Made by a program: the position numbers and the translations under genes | Notes under the pieces: model-generated | What the model was told of the DNA's origin: nothing | What the model saw: only the letters and a program-made list of their open reading frames with translations | Databases searched by the model: none | Shown here: positions 1 to 13,694 of the stretch, in pieces | How positions within the stretch are numbered: the first letter of the stretch is position 1 | Layout: each line of letters starts with the position of its first letter | DNA from: Brachionus plicatilis | Lineage: Eukaryota > Rotifera > Eurotatoria > Ploima > Brachionidae | Direction of reading: 5' to 3' | DNA length: 40,122 bases | Assembly: GCA_010279815.1 (NCBI GenBank) | Contig: QEOQ01000640.1 | Location: 2,232,226-2,272,347, forward strand

Positions 1-3000
1 CCTAATTAGAGTTTTGCCACGTGATTAAAAAAAAAAAAAATTCTCTTAGATAAACATCTCTCAAATTTTGGTCGAAAAAGAAATTTGATTACTAAATGAT
101 TCAGCTTCTGAAGATTATCTTCTTTTTGAATAAATAAAATTTGATAATAAAAAATTTTCTAATTTAATTTTAGATTTTTGGAAATTTTTTCGAGATAACT
201 TCTAAAAAGTTTTTTTTTTATGGTAGATATGCGACAAAATATTATCATGCAACGACACTTGAAAATGTGAAGTCAAACATGTTCACTTTATCGCTCTATC
301 TAAACACATAGTCAGTCTGTTAACTAGACATTTTAAACCTAATTAGAATATTTTAATTAGAATGTTTTAATTTTAAAAGCTTCAAGTTCAAACATAATTT
401 TAAAAATTTAACTGAAAAGATAAAAAAAATTTTATAAAAAAATGCCAACCATACATTTGAAACCAATGTTTCAACTGAACCTCTTAAGCTGCTTAATTAC
501 TTGAACAAATTAAAAAGAAAAATTCTACATAAAAGATTAACAAAGAAAAAGGTAAAAAAAATGACAAAAAATTTAAGAGGCTTCGTCTACCGGGATTAAA
601 TAAAGTTTTGTTTCATTTTTTTATTTCCAAAAAAAGTATAATCGAATTTAGCTCGATTCACCAAATTTTGTCCACTGCTCACTACGACCTTTAAATTTAT
701 AACAATTTAAAAAAAAAATTTTTTTTACTTATTACTTAATTTATATTCAGATACTAAAAAAAAAATTCAAATCTTGCGCATCAGCCTAGCGGTGTATTTT
801 GAATATAAATAAATAAATATAATTTAAAAAGAAAAAATAATGGAAATAATTAATTTGATTAGGACATCTGGTGATAACAGAATGATCGATTAATTATTGG
901 ATTATTTAAATATTTTTTAATAAAAAACCAAACTATAAAAACTTGTTATACATATTTTTTTATTTATTTCTAAATATTAAAAAATAAAAAAAAATTCAAT
1001 GGCTTTTATTGGAATTTTTTGAAATTTAAAATAGGATTTTAATCTTCCAAAAAAGCACGAACAAAAGCATATTTAATTGTTTGATCATCCTCGTAGTTAA
1101 AAAATTTTGAATTTTATAAAAAAATTTATTCTGATGCTCATTTCGAAATAAAAATGATTATAGCTTAATTTTTTTCAAAACTTTGAACCCTAAATTTGGC
1201 AATGGAAATGAAAAAGGAGATCTACGAGTCGAGTCGAACTTTTTTTTAAATAAAAAATCCATTTTGACTTTAACTTACAGACGGTATATATTAATTTCAT
1301 ATACTCAAGTAAGTTAATAAAGCTATGCGATAAGTGGCTATTGATCATCTCATTAGATCTCAATTTTAAAAAAGCTCGAGCCGCAATCAAAATTAAGATT
1401 TATTAAATGCTCAGAAATTTATTGAAAAAGACTGATGATATTTATTTGGCGCTATCAAATTTCAAGTATTTGATTACAATTAATTTTTTACTGATCATTG
1501 TGATTATGATATAACCATTTGGCTTATGAAAAATTCTGCTAGAATGTGATATTTAACTAGAAATTCTTTTCAAAAACCTGAATTAATCTCGGCAATATTC
1601 GACTTTCTAAGAATATGGCATCAAAATAGCCTCATGAAATATTATTTATTCAATCGATTTTGAGTCTGAAGAATTCACTAGAAAATAAAAAAAAGCTTAT
1701 TTAATTCTTGTAAATAAAAAATGAATTTTTAATGAATCGATTTTAAGTTAAAAAATATTCCATTAAAAACTTCTTTTTTTAAAGGGGGGAGGGGAGGAAG
1801 TTAAAATTTTTTTAGAGTCAACAAATTACACTGACCATATTTATTTAATATTAAGCAATCTTAATTAAAATTCAGTTTAGTATGGTAAATTATGTGGCTT
1901 GATTTATTTAGTGAAATATACAGTTTGTCTAGGGTCACGAGTCGCACATTTTAATATCAAATTTTTAAATTTAATTTAGAATGATATTTAATGAAATGAT
2001 AAAGGCTTTTAATTTTGCATTTAGCCGATGAATTCGGACCGTATCGTTGAAAATTTTTATGAGTCTTTTGTTTATTACTTCGGGATTAGATTTCAAATAA
2101 TTTAACTGAGTTTTTTTTTGACTTTAACTTACTCTATATTAATAAAAATTACTAAGTCAATTAGTCTCGATTGAATTTTTTAATAAATTCTGTTTGTTCA
2201 AAACAACCATCTGAATTTGTTCCTTTAGGCAGCGAAAAATTATTTGATGGCTCTAAAAATAAAACACTTTGTTTGAAAAAATATTCAAGACACTCTAAGT
2301 ATCTCAAATTATCTAAGTTAATGAACTTATTACTATTTGTGAAAAATATTCTAAATTTCGTGTAAATAATTATTTACTTAATTGAGAATTTTAACCGACT
2401 ATCTTAAATATTGCTCAACGACGAGCCTAATTGAGACTAGAGTCCGAAAAATGTTTTAAATTTAGCTTTTGAGGGTTTATTCAAAATTTCTTAAAAATCC
2501 TGTAGACGATTATTGACATTTTTTCTTTTTTTAAATTAGACTTATCCGTATAAATAAAAATAAAAACTTTAAAATTTGTAATTAAAAACAAAAAAAACAC
2601 TTTCTTTTCAGTCTGATCAAAAATTTGTACTAAAATTTTGAAAATAAAAAAAATCCAGTATTGTCTAACATATATTGTTATTGTTGTTTACTGAATATTA
2701 TAATAATAATAATAATAGTTAATATTCTACGGTCAATTTAGTTTTACTAAATTAACAAAGCAGAACGACTAAAGTAGTCCCGCTATAGTAGACAAAATTT
2801 TATTTCATTTATTTTTCTTAATTAAATTTCATTATTATTTAAAAATACCGCTTTAAGTAAAATTTATCTGAACAAAATACAATTTTGTTTTTTTCTAAGA
2901 TTCTTATATTTGATGTGTCTAACTTATTTGCCATTTAAATAAGAAAAATTTTAGAAAAAATGTTTATCGTCAAAATCGGTCTAAAAAAGTTTTTTGTCAT

Positions 3001-6000
3001 CTTAGGTTATTCGGTCGGATTTTCCATCATTGAAATGATCAAACTTAAAAAAATTTTTTAAATAAAATTCAGCAAAAATATCTAAACAAAGAAAGAAGGT
3101 TCTAAGAAAATTTGAGTAAACAATTTTTGATTTCCTCTAATAAAAAATCGCTTGAACTTTTTTGATTGCGTAATTCTTGATCAAGGATTTTTAAATTTAA
3201 ATTAATATCTTAATAATTTTTAAGCATTGTAATAACTGTAAATATCAAAAAAGAAAAGGAAAAAAAGAGGGGAAACTATTTATTTTAACGAAAACTTTAC
3301 AATTAAGAAGAATTCAATCTCGGAGTTTTATGCTTGGCCTCTCAAGAACACCAGTCTTGTAAATAAGAATTTTTTCAACACAATCAGTAAAATATCGATT
3401 TATAAACACTGATTTGTTAACAAAAACCAAGCATAGTTTGATGCCCTTACGTAAAATAATTAATGATATCAAAATGTCTTTATGACATAATAAGTTTTGT
3501 AAGAATTGTTTATTGCTATGGTTTGAATCTATCGACGTTGGGTACTTTGTTTATAATAATTTTCTAGTATTAAAAAAACACTTTTTTTTTTTTTTATTTT
3601 AGCTCTTATTGGTATGGTTTCATCAAGTTTCCTGGCTTGATACCTAATTTGTGAACATCTGTTTTATTATCATTTTTAATATAGATTTTTACTCGAATAG
3701 TGCAGAAATAAAATTACCAAAATTTAAAAGTATAAAATTTTTTCAAGTATTTTTGGTGCTTTTCGATAAAAATCATTTTTACTTGACCTAAATTTGAACT
3801 CAATTTTTGCTGTTTAGAATTAAATTTGCGGAAAATTTTAATTCTAAAAATCTAAATATCTGGCACCAATTAATTAAAAAAATTAATCTATCAAACCAGT
3901 TCAGTTGAAAGTTTAGAAGATTTTATTTGAAAAAAAAATGAAAATCTTTATTAATTTATTTAAAGTAAAAAGAAAATTTTTTTTTTCAAATTGAAAAAAT
4001 TCTTAAAAGCCATTGTACTTTGAGAACCCTTTTCGAAAACAAACTCAATAAATAGATTTTAGCAATGGTCTAAAAATAAAAATAGCCTAAAAATCAACTT
4101 AAGCTCGATTGCACCAATTTATGCAAAGATCTAAGATCCCACAGACAAGTAGATAAATTGTTAATATTTAATATTTGTTAAAGCTAATCTTCATTTTCTC
4201 CTAAGCTCTAGTTATCAATCAAACAGTACATTTTAGATTAACCAAAACGAAAAAAGAAGCTAATCCCAGAGCAAAGGCTCCTAGATATGCTAGAATAAAT
4301 TTAAACCAAGAGTTTTGTAGCAAAGTTGCTGGCTATTTTTGATCAACTTTTAAAATAAACAATTCGATAAACTGCTATTTTGCTTAAATTTATAGAATCA
4401 AAAAAAAATAAATTGAACGTGAAACGCGAGCAAATTTAGCTAGATAATTTGGGCATCTGATGGATCATAGAATAAACCATGAGACTTGCTTGATCCCTAG
4501 TATACCAAGATATTTTCAAATTAAAATCTTGCTTATTGTTTTATTGGCGACGTTTAATCCTAAAAAAAATATACCTGCCCTAAGAGAAAAATAGAAATTT
4601 AAAATATGATGTAACCAATATATCTCTCTTTTGAGCCATTTAAAGAATTAAGATAAAAATACTTTTGAAATAAACTAAATTTTCTTTTTTTCTCTAAATC
4701 TAATACTTGAGTGAAAACATGATAAGATCTTTGAGTAATATTAGCTCATCACAGGACATAAATACTCTAGTCATGTGCCAACCAAATTTTTGTCAAAATT
4801 TTCTTCCGTTTTGTCGCTTTAACAAAGGATTACAAAGTAATCAAAGATTTAAGCCAACAAAAAATCTTAGTAATTTGGCAAACAATTAAGAAAGCCTTAA
4901 GTTCTGTGCTATATTTAAAAAAAAAGTTAAACTCAAAAACTGACTAAAACTCTCATTGTTTTATTTATTTTAGTTTAAAAAAAATCACTGACAAAATATG
5001 GTCAATTTGAAATGGGCCGTTCCGAATAAACTTGAGACATAAAATTTATTTTAATTTTGATTGTTGCAGTTAATCTAGAAAAATTGCTTCAAAACATAAA
5101 AACTAAAGTCCAGACTTGTTAAATTTTTTTCATAATAAATTTTTTTTTTTATTGACTTTAGAGAGAAATCTGATGAAATCAAACTCTTTTGTTTGATTGC
5201 TTTAAATAGATGCTTTTGCCAAAAGGCTTTTTAACACCAATAAAGCTCTACACAAAAAAAGATTGTTTTTAATTTTTCAAAAATATTCTACAAATTTATA
5301 AAAAAAGTGTGAACATTGATTATTTGAGAAAAATGTTTAAATGTAAGTTTTTAAATAACTTGTTATATTTATCTCCTAAATCTCTTGAATGAAACATTTT
5401 TGAGATACTTCCTAGCGGCTTTAGAAATGAGTGCATAAAGCCTTTACATCAAAAAGCTCTTTTTACATCTAATCTAATACGCAATTAAGTCAAATTTTAT
5501 GATTTAATCAAGTTAAGTTTTTGCATCTTATAAGTTAAATTAATATTTTAATCAACCTAAATCCAAATAGAATACAATTTATTTTAAATCATTTTGAGTT
5601 TAATGCAGAGTCCTAATAAAAACTTAATAAAATAAATGTTAAATTAATTGGGATTAAAACAAAGAAAAAATGTTGGGATATTTTTAATTATATTTTATTT
5701 AACTCATATATTGATAATTGTGATCAAAAATTACTTAAATTACCCAAAAGAATTATTGGCTGTCATTTTAAAGGCTTTTGTAAGAATTGCTAGCCACTAT
5801 GTATGAAACAATATTTTCTGAATTCAATTTTTTTTCTTACAGAATTTTTAAAGCCTAAATGAATCTTGTTAATTCTAAATATCCATTTGCTGCATCATTG
5901 ACTCTCAAAATTTAACATAAACAAATTGATTGATTCATTCAAACCATAAAAAAATTTAAAATAATTTCAAAAAAATAATATAAAAATTATTGCCAATCGG

Positions 6001-9000
6001 TTCGAAATAAAAATACAATTTAAAATACTCTATTAGCCGATTTTAAAATTTTGGGTTAAATTTTGAATGTTGAATGATTCTAAAATTTTTTCTTAATTTA
6101 GGAGCCACAAATTTAAATTAAAAATTGTTTATCTTAAAAATGTAATGATCAACAAATTTTTGTCTTACTTTAATGTGCGATTAAAGATTGGAGTTCAAAC
6201 ATTAAAGCACGCTTATAAGAGCTTAAAAAAATTCCAAAAAATCAAAAATTTCATCCTTAATTTTACTCAAAAAGCTTAATAAATTCAATTTTCAAAAAAT
6301 ATTTTTTTTATTCTTTATTCAATTTTTTATTTGTGTATCTGTATAGAACATTAGCTCCTTTAGATCTTAAAAAAAATATAGAATTTTGAAAAATATTGAA
6401 TCCACATTTTTAATTAAAGAATATCGATTGGTATTTTTTAGTCGAAATCAGATGAGTCTCTAAAATTAATATATACCATTTTAATCTAAATTTTTAATTG
6501 ATTAAAACTATACATTAAAAAAATTAAAGATGCTTAAAAAAATAGTTTAAATTTTGTATTTTGAATATGTGAAATATGATGATGTTAAAAAAAAAGATAA
6601 GTCTCTAATTGATTTTCTAAGATTAATGTCTATTTATTTCATCAATCTTGATGCGCACTAAAATTTAGTTCTATAAAAACCAACAAATAATTTTAGTCTC
6701 AGTAATATTTTTTTATAAAGAAGAAAAAAAGGCTTGTAATGTTTATAAAATTCACACAAACAACCATTGATGTTTTGTTCAAAGCCTGTAAACCTTAAAT
6801 AATCAAGTCTAAACAATAAATCAATTGATAAACAGAAATTCTTTTTTAGGAATTATAATAAATATTTAGTTAACGTTGTTTAATTAATTTGTTCAAAATT
6901 TATTTTTAAAAAAATCTTTTTGTCAGACCAAATTAAAAATACGAAGTTAAAATTTTATTTTTCGATTTTGTCTAATAACATCAATTAATTTGTAGTTTGA
7001 CCATAAATATTATTAGTCAAGTTAAAGCTTTTTACTTTTTCGTAATTAATTAAAATTTAAATAGAATATATTTTATGCATCCGAAATTATGCCTTGCTTC
7101 ATTAGAAAATTAGCTTAAGAAATTTCATTTTTTTGAAGATATTTTATGCTGGCATGAATAAAAAAATAAACCAAATTTTTTTGATAAAAAATAATTGATA
7201 CACTTCTCGATTTTTGAAATACTCTTTAATTTTATGCTCAAAATTAATTTCATTTTGTTCACCCTTAACAACCATCTTTAAATTTAGAATAAAATTATAA
7301 TCTTTTCCATTTTTAAACATGAAAATTCCTAGAAATAAAATTAATAAAAACAAACTAAAAAGCTTCAATTTTTGAAGTTATTGAGATATCCAGCAATCCA
7401 ATTCGCTTCTAAGGTTGAATTTCAACAAAGGAAATAACTTTTTTATTTAAGGAAATCTAATATTTGAGAATTAAATCTCTTTTATATTTAGAAGACAATA
7501 TACTCGGTTTGTCAAGTTTATTTAATTAAAAAAAATATCTTGTTATATAACTTAATAATTATCGATCCAGTATTGAAATAAAGAAACTAAAAGAATAATT
7601 ATGGGATAAAAAAATAAAAAGGCCTTTTTAATTTAATTGTTAATTATATCCTCACAATAATAAAAAACAAAAAGCGTTCAGTTTAATTTAAGAAACGATA
7701 TTTCAATTATTTTGCATTGAATCAAATTTTGCTAATAAAATGAAGATATTACAAATCAAAATCTTATTCTAAAATGGCTTAATATTGTAAACAATAAAGG
7801 ATATGAATATTTTGATATATACAAGCTACAAAATTATATTTGAATATTGTTATTTTTAATCTTTAAACCAATTTCAAAGCCAGAATAGCTTTTCTTTAAT
7901 CAAAATTTGAATCTGAGTTGACTAACAACTTAATTAGTTTAATTAGTGTAAGTTTTTGGGAAAATTTTAATTTTTCAGCAGATTTAAAAAAATCAAAATG
8001 TTTTAAAAAATTTATCTCTTTAAAATATTTATCGCTTTAAAAAATTATCTGAAAAATTTATCAATCAGAAAAATAAATTGAATTAAAGAACTTAAAGAAC
8101 TTTTAAAGATGAATTTTTTATTATCAAATTTTAAAGCATAAAATTATCAAAGATAGTAATTCAAAAAGTTTCGGTTGAATTAAAATTCTTCACTCGATTT
8201 ATCAAAAAAATTAATCACTTGTTTATTTGAAAAAAGCGCTGATACCCTTGGTAGTTTCTAGTGCTTTAAGAAAAAAATTTAGAATGAAGATTGCTTTTGA
8301 ATATAATTTTTCATCAATACAAAAGCTTGAATAATATTTTAGTTGAAAATAATTATTAGCTCATTATCAAATTGACTATACTTTTCTTTTCTCAAAACGA
8401 GAAATATGCTCAAATTTTTTTAATTTTCTTAATCAAGTGTTTAATTTGAATATTTAAAATTCCAATTTCTGAGTATTAAAAACCTTAGTTAAATCTATCC
8501 GAATAAAACATTGTTCTTGTGTTGCTTTTCCATAATTTTTGATAATGTAATTTTAAGAATCAAAATTTGCCAAAGCCACATAACTATTTCAATTTCAAAA
8601 ATATCTTTTGGCTCAAGTTTGATCAAATTTAACGAAATTTTCTCATAGGACTTTTTCTCTGATACACCAAATTTAAAATGCTTTAACTATTTTAAATAAA
8701 AAAAATTATTTTATCTGTTATAAGTGAATTTTTGATTAAAAAACATAAAGCTAAAAAAAATCAGACGCTGTTTTAATTAGATAAATTAAGCATTTTTGTT
8801 TTAAAAGAAAAGTGACACAACTTAAGATAATAATAAAAATAATTAGCTACTGCAAGAAATTTGAAGATTCATAAAAGATAAAAAAAAAGTTTTATCAGAA
8901 TTTAATTTTCGGGCATGCGATACTTTTGAAATTATTGATTTTCGTGGGCTTAAGGTCGGTAGTCAGGGATTCAATTCAAATAATTATGTAATAATGCTCT

Positions 9001-9465
9001 TGGTAACAAAAACATTACCAAACAATTTGAGACGCAAATAAGACATTTATAAAAAAATATTTCAAATAATTAAGCTCATAACTTTCATATTGAATTTCCA
9101 TTGCCAATGAAAGAAATATAACTAAGGTACTTTTCTGTTTTTTTTTGACAAGCCTTTTTGTTAAATTAATTCCAGGAAAAAATACTACTTCAACTTGTTT
9201 TGTTTGTTCAGAATTTAAAATTTTAATAATTTATTTAAATATTTTTATAATTTTTGATTGAATCATCACAATTTAATTCGGCTAAAATAGATTTCAAATT
9301 TTGCTGTGTTCAAAAATAAACCCTCATGCGCTTCAAGATATGTAATTTTTTTTTCTCCAAAATCAAAGATTTCAATTTATTTGAATAATAAATTTTATTT
9401 TATTTATTTTTTTTTAAATTTAATTTAGCGATTAGGTATTTGTTATTTGATTCATTGGATTCAAA
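1..9465. other. gene-poor AT-rich region
   Basis: No open frame here combines an ATG start, plausible splice sites and a recognisable protein. The sequence is mostly A/T runs with stops in all frames. The longer open frames (for example 7144-7368 minus and 4707-4889 plus) begin at TTG rather than ATG and match no family I know. A G-rich run lies at 1784-1798. I see no tRNA or rRNA, and no inverted-repeat element that I could delimit. Distant exons or regulatory DNA for PITP-1 could lie near the right edge. Confidence 0.5.
1784..1798 (+). repeat. isolated G-rich run
   Basis: Six G, one A, four G, one A, two G, one A and a last G, in a neighbourhood where G runs above three are rare. It follows a run of T and A. 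It is too short for a convincing four-tract G-quadruplex, but it stands out from the local composition. Confidence 0.5.
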
Positions 9466-10746
9466 ATGTTGATCAAGGAATTGTAAGATTATCTTTTTTA
9501 AACTTTCTGGGATTTAACTTTTTCTCGTAGCCGTATTTTACTTCCCATGACTACCGAAGAAGTAATTTTCAAAGTTTAATTTGATTTAGTCACCAATTCT
9601 GTTTAAATTTAGTATCAAATTGCTCAATTATGGTCGGTCGCAAAGTCCAGCAAGGAAAACACAGGTGGTGGCGAGGGAATTCTAGTTTTGAACAACGAAC
9701 CTTTTGAAAATAAAAGAGATTTGTTCAAAAATCACACTTCGGGTCAATATACTCACAAAATATATAAACTGGAGAGCCGCGTGCCATGGTGGGTGAGAAA
9801 AATGGCGCCAAAGGGAAGTCTTGAACTTCACGAAGAAGCATGGAATGCATATCCTTACTGCAAAACAGTTGTAAATGTAATTTGGAAATCAAAAAAACTA
9901 ATCAAGTATCATTTTTTAGGCTTTTTTCTTTTCTAGAACCCGGATTATATGAAAGAAAACTTTCAAATCAAAATTGAGTCACTGCACGTCGATGATAATG
10001 GTCAACTTGATAATGTATTTATATTTTTTCTTATTTTTAAATTGCTTTAAATTATAAAAAATTAAATTATTTTTTTAATTTAGGCTTTTGACTTACCAAA
10101 AGATTTACTTAAAAAACGAGAAGTTGTCTATATTGATATAGTTAATGACAAAATTCCATCAGGAGTAAATAAGTGGAAATTTGTAAGAAATTTTTTATTA
10201 ATTTTTTTAAAGGATTATGATGAAAAAGAAGATCCGACAAAATTTTTATCAAAAAAAACAGGTCGTGGGCAGCTAAAATCAGACTGGAGAACAACTACAA
10301 AACCAGTCATGTGTGCCTACAAATTGGTAACAGTTGAATTCAAATGGTTTGGTTTACAAGGAAAGGTGGAAAAATTTATTCAAAATGTAAACTTTTAAAA
10401 AAATTGGTTGTTAAATCTTTATTTATTTGTTCAAAAGACTGAAAAAAGACTATTCACTAAATTTCATAGACAGTTATTTTGCTGGATAGATGAGTGGTAC
10501 GGTTTGACAATGGCAGACATTCGTCGTATTGAAAATGAAGTCCAAAAAGAGCTTCAAAATGTATGTATTTAGATTAAAATTTTATATGAAATTTTATTAG
10601 ATTAAAGAATATTTAAAATCTTTTTTTAAATACTAAATTTTAATTTTCTGTATATTTTAAAAATATTTTATTTAAAAAAAATATATTTCTAGAATATCAA
10701 CAAAGGCAACATTGTTGGATTGAAATGCGGCGACGATGACGAATAA
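9466..10746 (+). CDS. PITPNA/PITPNB: class I phosphatidylinositol transfer protein, copy 1 (PITP-1)
   Basis: Soluble lipid carrier that exchanges phosphatidylinositol and phosphatidylcholine between membranes. Eight exons join in phase: 9466-9482, 9531-9561, 9613-9876, 9937-10014, 10084-10164, 10213-10386, 10438-10560 and 10693-10746. They give 273 residues, against about 270 in vertebrate PITP alpha and beta. Family marks seen: N-terminal MLIKEFRILLP, the GGGEG loop near 34-38, QYTHKIY near 61-67 holding the Thr and Lys expected at the inositol headgroup site, [15 protein letters not shown], the KTGRG segment and [12 protein letters not shown]. The membrane-docking Trp-Trp of vertebrate proteins is Trp202-Phe203 here. 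The C-terminal exon ends in an acidic tail, GDDDE. An AATAAA lies 36 bp past the stop. It converges on MKK-A and has a tandem relative at 15.4 kb. The family call is firm; alpha versus beta cannot be decided. Confidence 0.95.
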
Positions 10747-12145
10747 ATATTTTCCACTGAAGTGTTTCAAGCAATTAAAAAAATAAACAAGACACAATTT
10801 TCAAATTCATTGAATTTTTTTTTTCTCTAATTTAATTTTGAAGTTTAGCGCCACACAAATATTTAAAATAAAAAATATTTTTGTACAACATTTTAATATT
10901 TAAAATTCCAAAAATCATCAAAAAAAATGTTTCTCTTAAAATTAAATTATGTCTAAAATGATCAGGAGAGAATTTTCAGCTATAGTTATTTTATTGAAAA
11001 ATCCTGTCCCATAATCAAAAATTTTAGTCAGCATTAAAAATTTAATATTTTGAGCCTAAATTACTGCTGAAAATTTCAGGCTTTAAATAGTACAACAAAA
11101 ACTTGTTTATTTTTTCTATTTCCCTTAAACTGTTTTAATTTGCATTAATTCATAAATCACCAAGATCAATAAACTAAGCAATATGATTATGAAAGTTATG
11201 GTAAGTGAACAGAAAGTTTTGAAAAAAAGAATCTCGCCTATTATGTGACCAGAAGAATTATCTTGACTTAGTGTCCTCGAGTTTTTTTTGTGGTCACCTA
11301 AACCCAAAAAAAACGAAAAAAACATGTTAAGTGAGAGATACATTTTTATTAATTTAATTTTCGTGATCAATATAAAAATTAAGTGATCAGAAAAATATTC
11401 ATGTGACAAATTTAAAATTTATGTGATTAATAAGACTAATTAAAAAATAAAAAATATGAATTTATTTATGCATTTTAGTCATGGGATTATTAATTCCTCC
11501 TTGATTTTTCACTTGTTGACCACCAACAGGACAAGGAACTGAATTTTTGTGTTTACTTAATGCCTTTTAACTACGATTTGTGTAATTTCTCATACAGCAA
11601 CGACTTCTGAAGTCACTCGAGTCATTTTCGCTAGTTGAGACTTAACTGGATTCTAATTAATTTCACTTAAATATGAGCCAGCTGTTTCAGCATTTGGTTC
11701 AATACTGCTTGGTTAATGTTTTCTTAACTCATATTTGCCAATATTACTATTTATTTGTTCAGAGACAAAATTAATAATATTATTAAAATTAAATTTTTTT
11801 CTATGACAAAAATTCGATGACAAAAAAAAACTCTTTGTCACCAAGTCTATATGTTTCTTCTGGTCCACATAACAAGCGATAACCGGAAAATAAAGTAATT
11901 TTTTATCATTTTACTTTAAACCAGAGATTAAATCACTGGAATCTGTTTTAAAAAAAAAAAAAGAAATCTTCTTTAAAAAAAAACTATTCGGATAAAAATG
12001 CTGATATGATTGAATATTTCGTCCTGTTAAAAAGAATTGGCCTTTGGAAGACACGATAAAAAAGAAAATTGAAAATGAATTGAAAATTATAATTGAATAT
12101 CTATCCTCAACTTTTATGAATTAAACTTTAATTATTTTTATTGCA
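10747..12145. other. convergent intergenic region with decayed coding-like fragments
   Basis: This lies between the stops of PITP-1 and MKK-A. About 58 bp at 11234-11290 on the plus strand are similar to the reverse complement of about 11827-11880, making an imperfect inverted pair roughly 540 bp apart. The 11.8-kb copy, read on the minus strand, gives a coding-like peptide containing YRLLCGPEETYRLG, followed by stops. Further minus-strand peptides at 11.5-11.7 kb are broken by three in-frame stops. I read this as relic sequence of unknown origin. The open frame at 11125-11409 (minus) starts at TTG and is not called as a gene. Confidence 0.35.
10782..10787 (+). terminator. candidate polyadenylation signal of PITP-1
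   Basis: AATAAA lies 36 bp after the PITP-1 stop codon and is followed by a T-rich stretch. In DNA this rich in A and T the hexamer is common by chance, so only its position supports it. Confidence 0.4.
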
Positions 12146-13694
12146 TTATTCCAGAGGATCATTGACCACTTCATCGACTATTGTTTTTATAAACCCTAAA
12201 TCAATAGGTGTATTTGAAAACTTCCTGATAAACTCATTCTCCGACAATGATTCGCAAGTTGATCTGTCATCCGGCATCTTAATTAAGCTAAATAAAATTA
12301 TTTAGAAAAACAAACTAAGCATTTATTTTAAAATTTACCACTTGTCTACAAAACGACACAGATCAGGACTGAATTTTGTTTCATCAAGTTTTGGTGGTGG
12401 GTCGTAAAAAATCGTCTGAATTAATTGAAGATCATTTAAGCCTTCAAACGGATGTATTCCAGTAGCTATTTCTATCTTTATTTATAAATTTATTTTCAGA
12501 AATTCTAAGAAAAATTAAAAAATTTTAATTACTAAGCTTATTCCAAAACTCCATACATCCGCTTTACTATTGTAGCCCTGCGATTGATTTGGTTGCATTT
12601 TTTCAGGCTTTAACAAAAAAAAATTATATTTTCCCCAACACCTGATGTTTATCTTCTTCTTACAGACATATATTTTCGACAACCAAGAACACTCCTGCAG
12701 ACAGAATCTACCACAAATCCACTTATACTAAAATCACATACTTTTATTTCACCTTTATAATTTAAAAGTATATTTGATGGCTTAATGTCTCTGTGCATAA
12801 CACGCGATTGTTTCATAAAAACCAATGCACCCATTACTGAACAAGCCAATTTTGACAAAAAAAGCTCTGTCATTTGCAAATTTTTCTTAAAAATTTTCTG
12901 ATAGAACCGATCCATTGATGCATCCATAATCTCTGTCAAGATCCAAATATAACCCTAAAATATGTCCAAACATTGAAATTCTACTTGATTAAATAATATA
13001 GTTTGGTATAAGAGTCATCTGACTTCAAGTTATTTTTAAAGAATTTAGAAATCTCGTTTGAAAAAATTAAATTTATAAATTACAAAGATTTATTATGTGG
13101 AAAAAATTTAATGGCTTGACTTTCATACAACTCTTAATTAAAACATTTACTTCAGCATTTAAAGCACCATAAAATCTGATCAAATGTTGACATTGATTGG
13201 CAAATTTTAATGAAGCTTTCAGGTCCATCAAATAGTGGTTATCTTGATTATCTCTAGTCAGATCATAATTGATCGCCTTTAAATTAATTTAATTTAAAAC
13301 ATTTTTTAAATTTTTAATTCATTATGTTGAGTTAAATTTAATTTTTACTTTGGCTGCAAAATTCATATTTGATTCTTTGTGAAACATTTTAGTTACCGTG
13401 CCAAATTGACCACTTCCTAGAAGATTCTGCTTTGCTAAATCATCGTATTTGATTAAGAATTCTTTGGGTTGGCCATTGCTGTCTAGCACAACTGTACATT
13501 CTCTGCTTAAATTAAATTGTCTATTTCAATTTAAAATTAATTTTTAAAAAATTTCAGGAAGAATTTAACTTTTACGGTTCAGGCAGTGGAGTTGACGGTA
13601 TTTTTATTTTTAGATTTTGGTCTTTTTAGATCAAAATTATTAGCAAATTATGTAATCATCAATTAGTTAAATTACTTGATTTATTTTTAACCAT
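12146..13694 (-). CDS. MAP2K3/6: MKK3/6-type MAP kinase kinase with altered DFG motif (MKK-A)
   Basis: Dual-specificity kinase predicted to act on p38-type MAP kinases. Exons on the minus strand: 13694-13676, 13621-13576, 13520-13349, 13276-13151, 12954-12664, 12607-12533, 12475-12339 and 12287-12146. Together they encode 335 residues (human MKK6 has 334). Seen: a basic and hydrophobic docking-type peptide at 3-15 (KNKSNQNLKIKIP), glycine loop GSGQFGTV at 57-64, ATP lysine K79, the MDLK segment typical of MKK3/4/6 helix C, HRDIKPSN with catalytic D177, and activation-loop S205 and S209 where the family has Ser and Thr. Odd points: the DFG glycine is Ser (DFS, 195-197), the usual AVK is AAK, and APE is SPE. 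It may be a weak kinase or a pseudokinase. It is the most diverged of the three copies. It converges on PITP-1. Confidence 0.92.

Noticed and set aside
1030..1390. Possible minus-strand exons (AARAFLKLRSNEMINSH... and DDQTIKYAFVRAFLED)
   Set aside because: The peptides look plausible, but the donor at the first and the acceptor at the second do not join in phase, and neither is a family I know.
4707..4889. Plus-strand 60-codon frame
   Set aside because: Begins at TTG, no homology recognised and no convincing neighbouring exon.
7144..7368. Minus-strand frame with a signal-peptide-like hydrophobic start
   Set aside because: It begins at TTG, not ATG, has no splice partners and no family resemblance. 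Hydrophobic frames are common in T-rich DNA.
8911..8975. Locally G-rich segment with a tRNA T-loop-like GGGATTCAATTC
   Set aside because: No A box, anticodon arm or acceptor stem could be folded around it.
11125..11409. Minus-strand 94-codon frame with a membrane-like segment
   Set aside because: Begins at TTG and overlaps the inverted relic pair; the hydrophobic stretch is what A/T-rich DNA yields.
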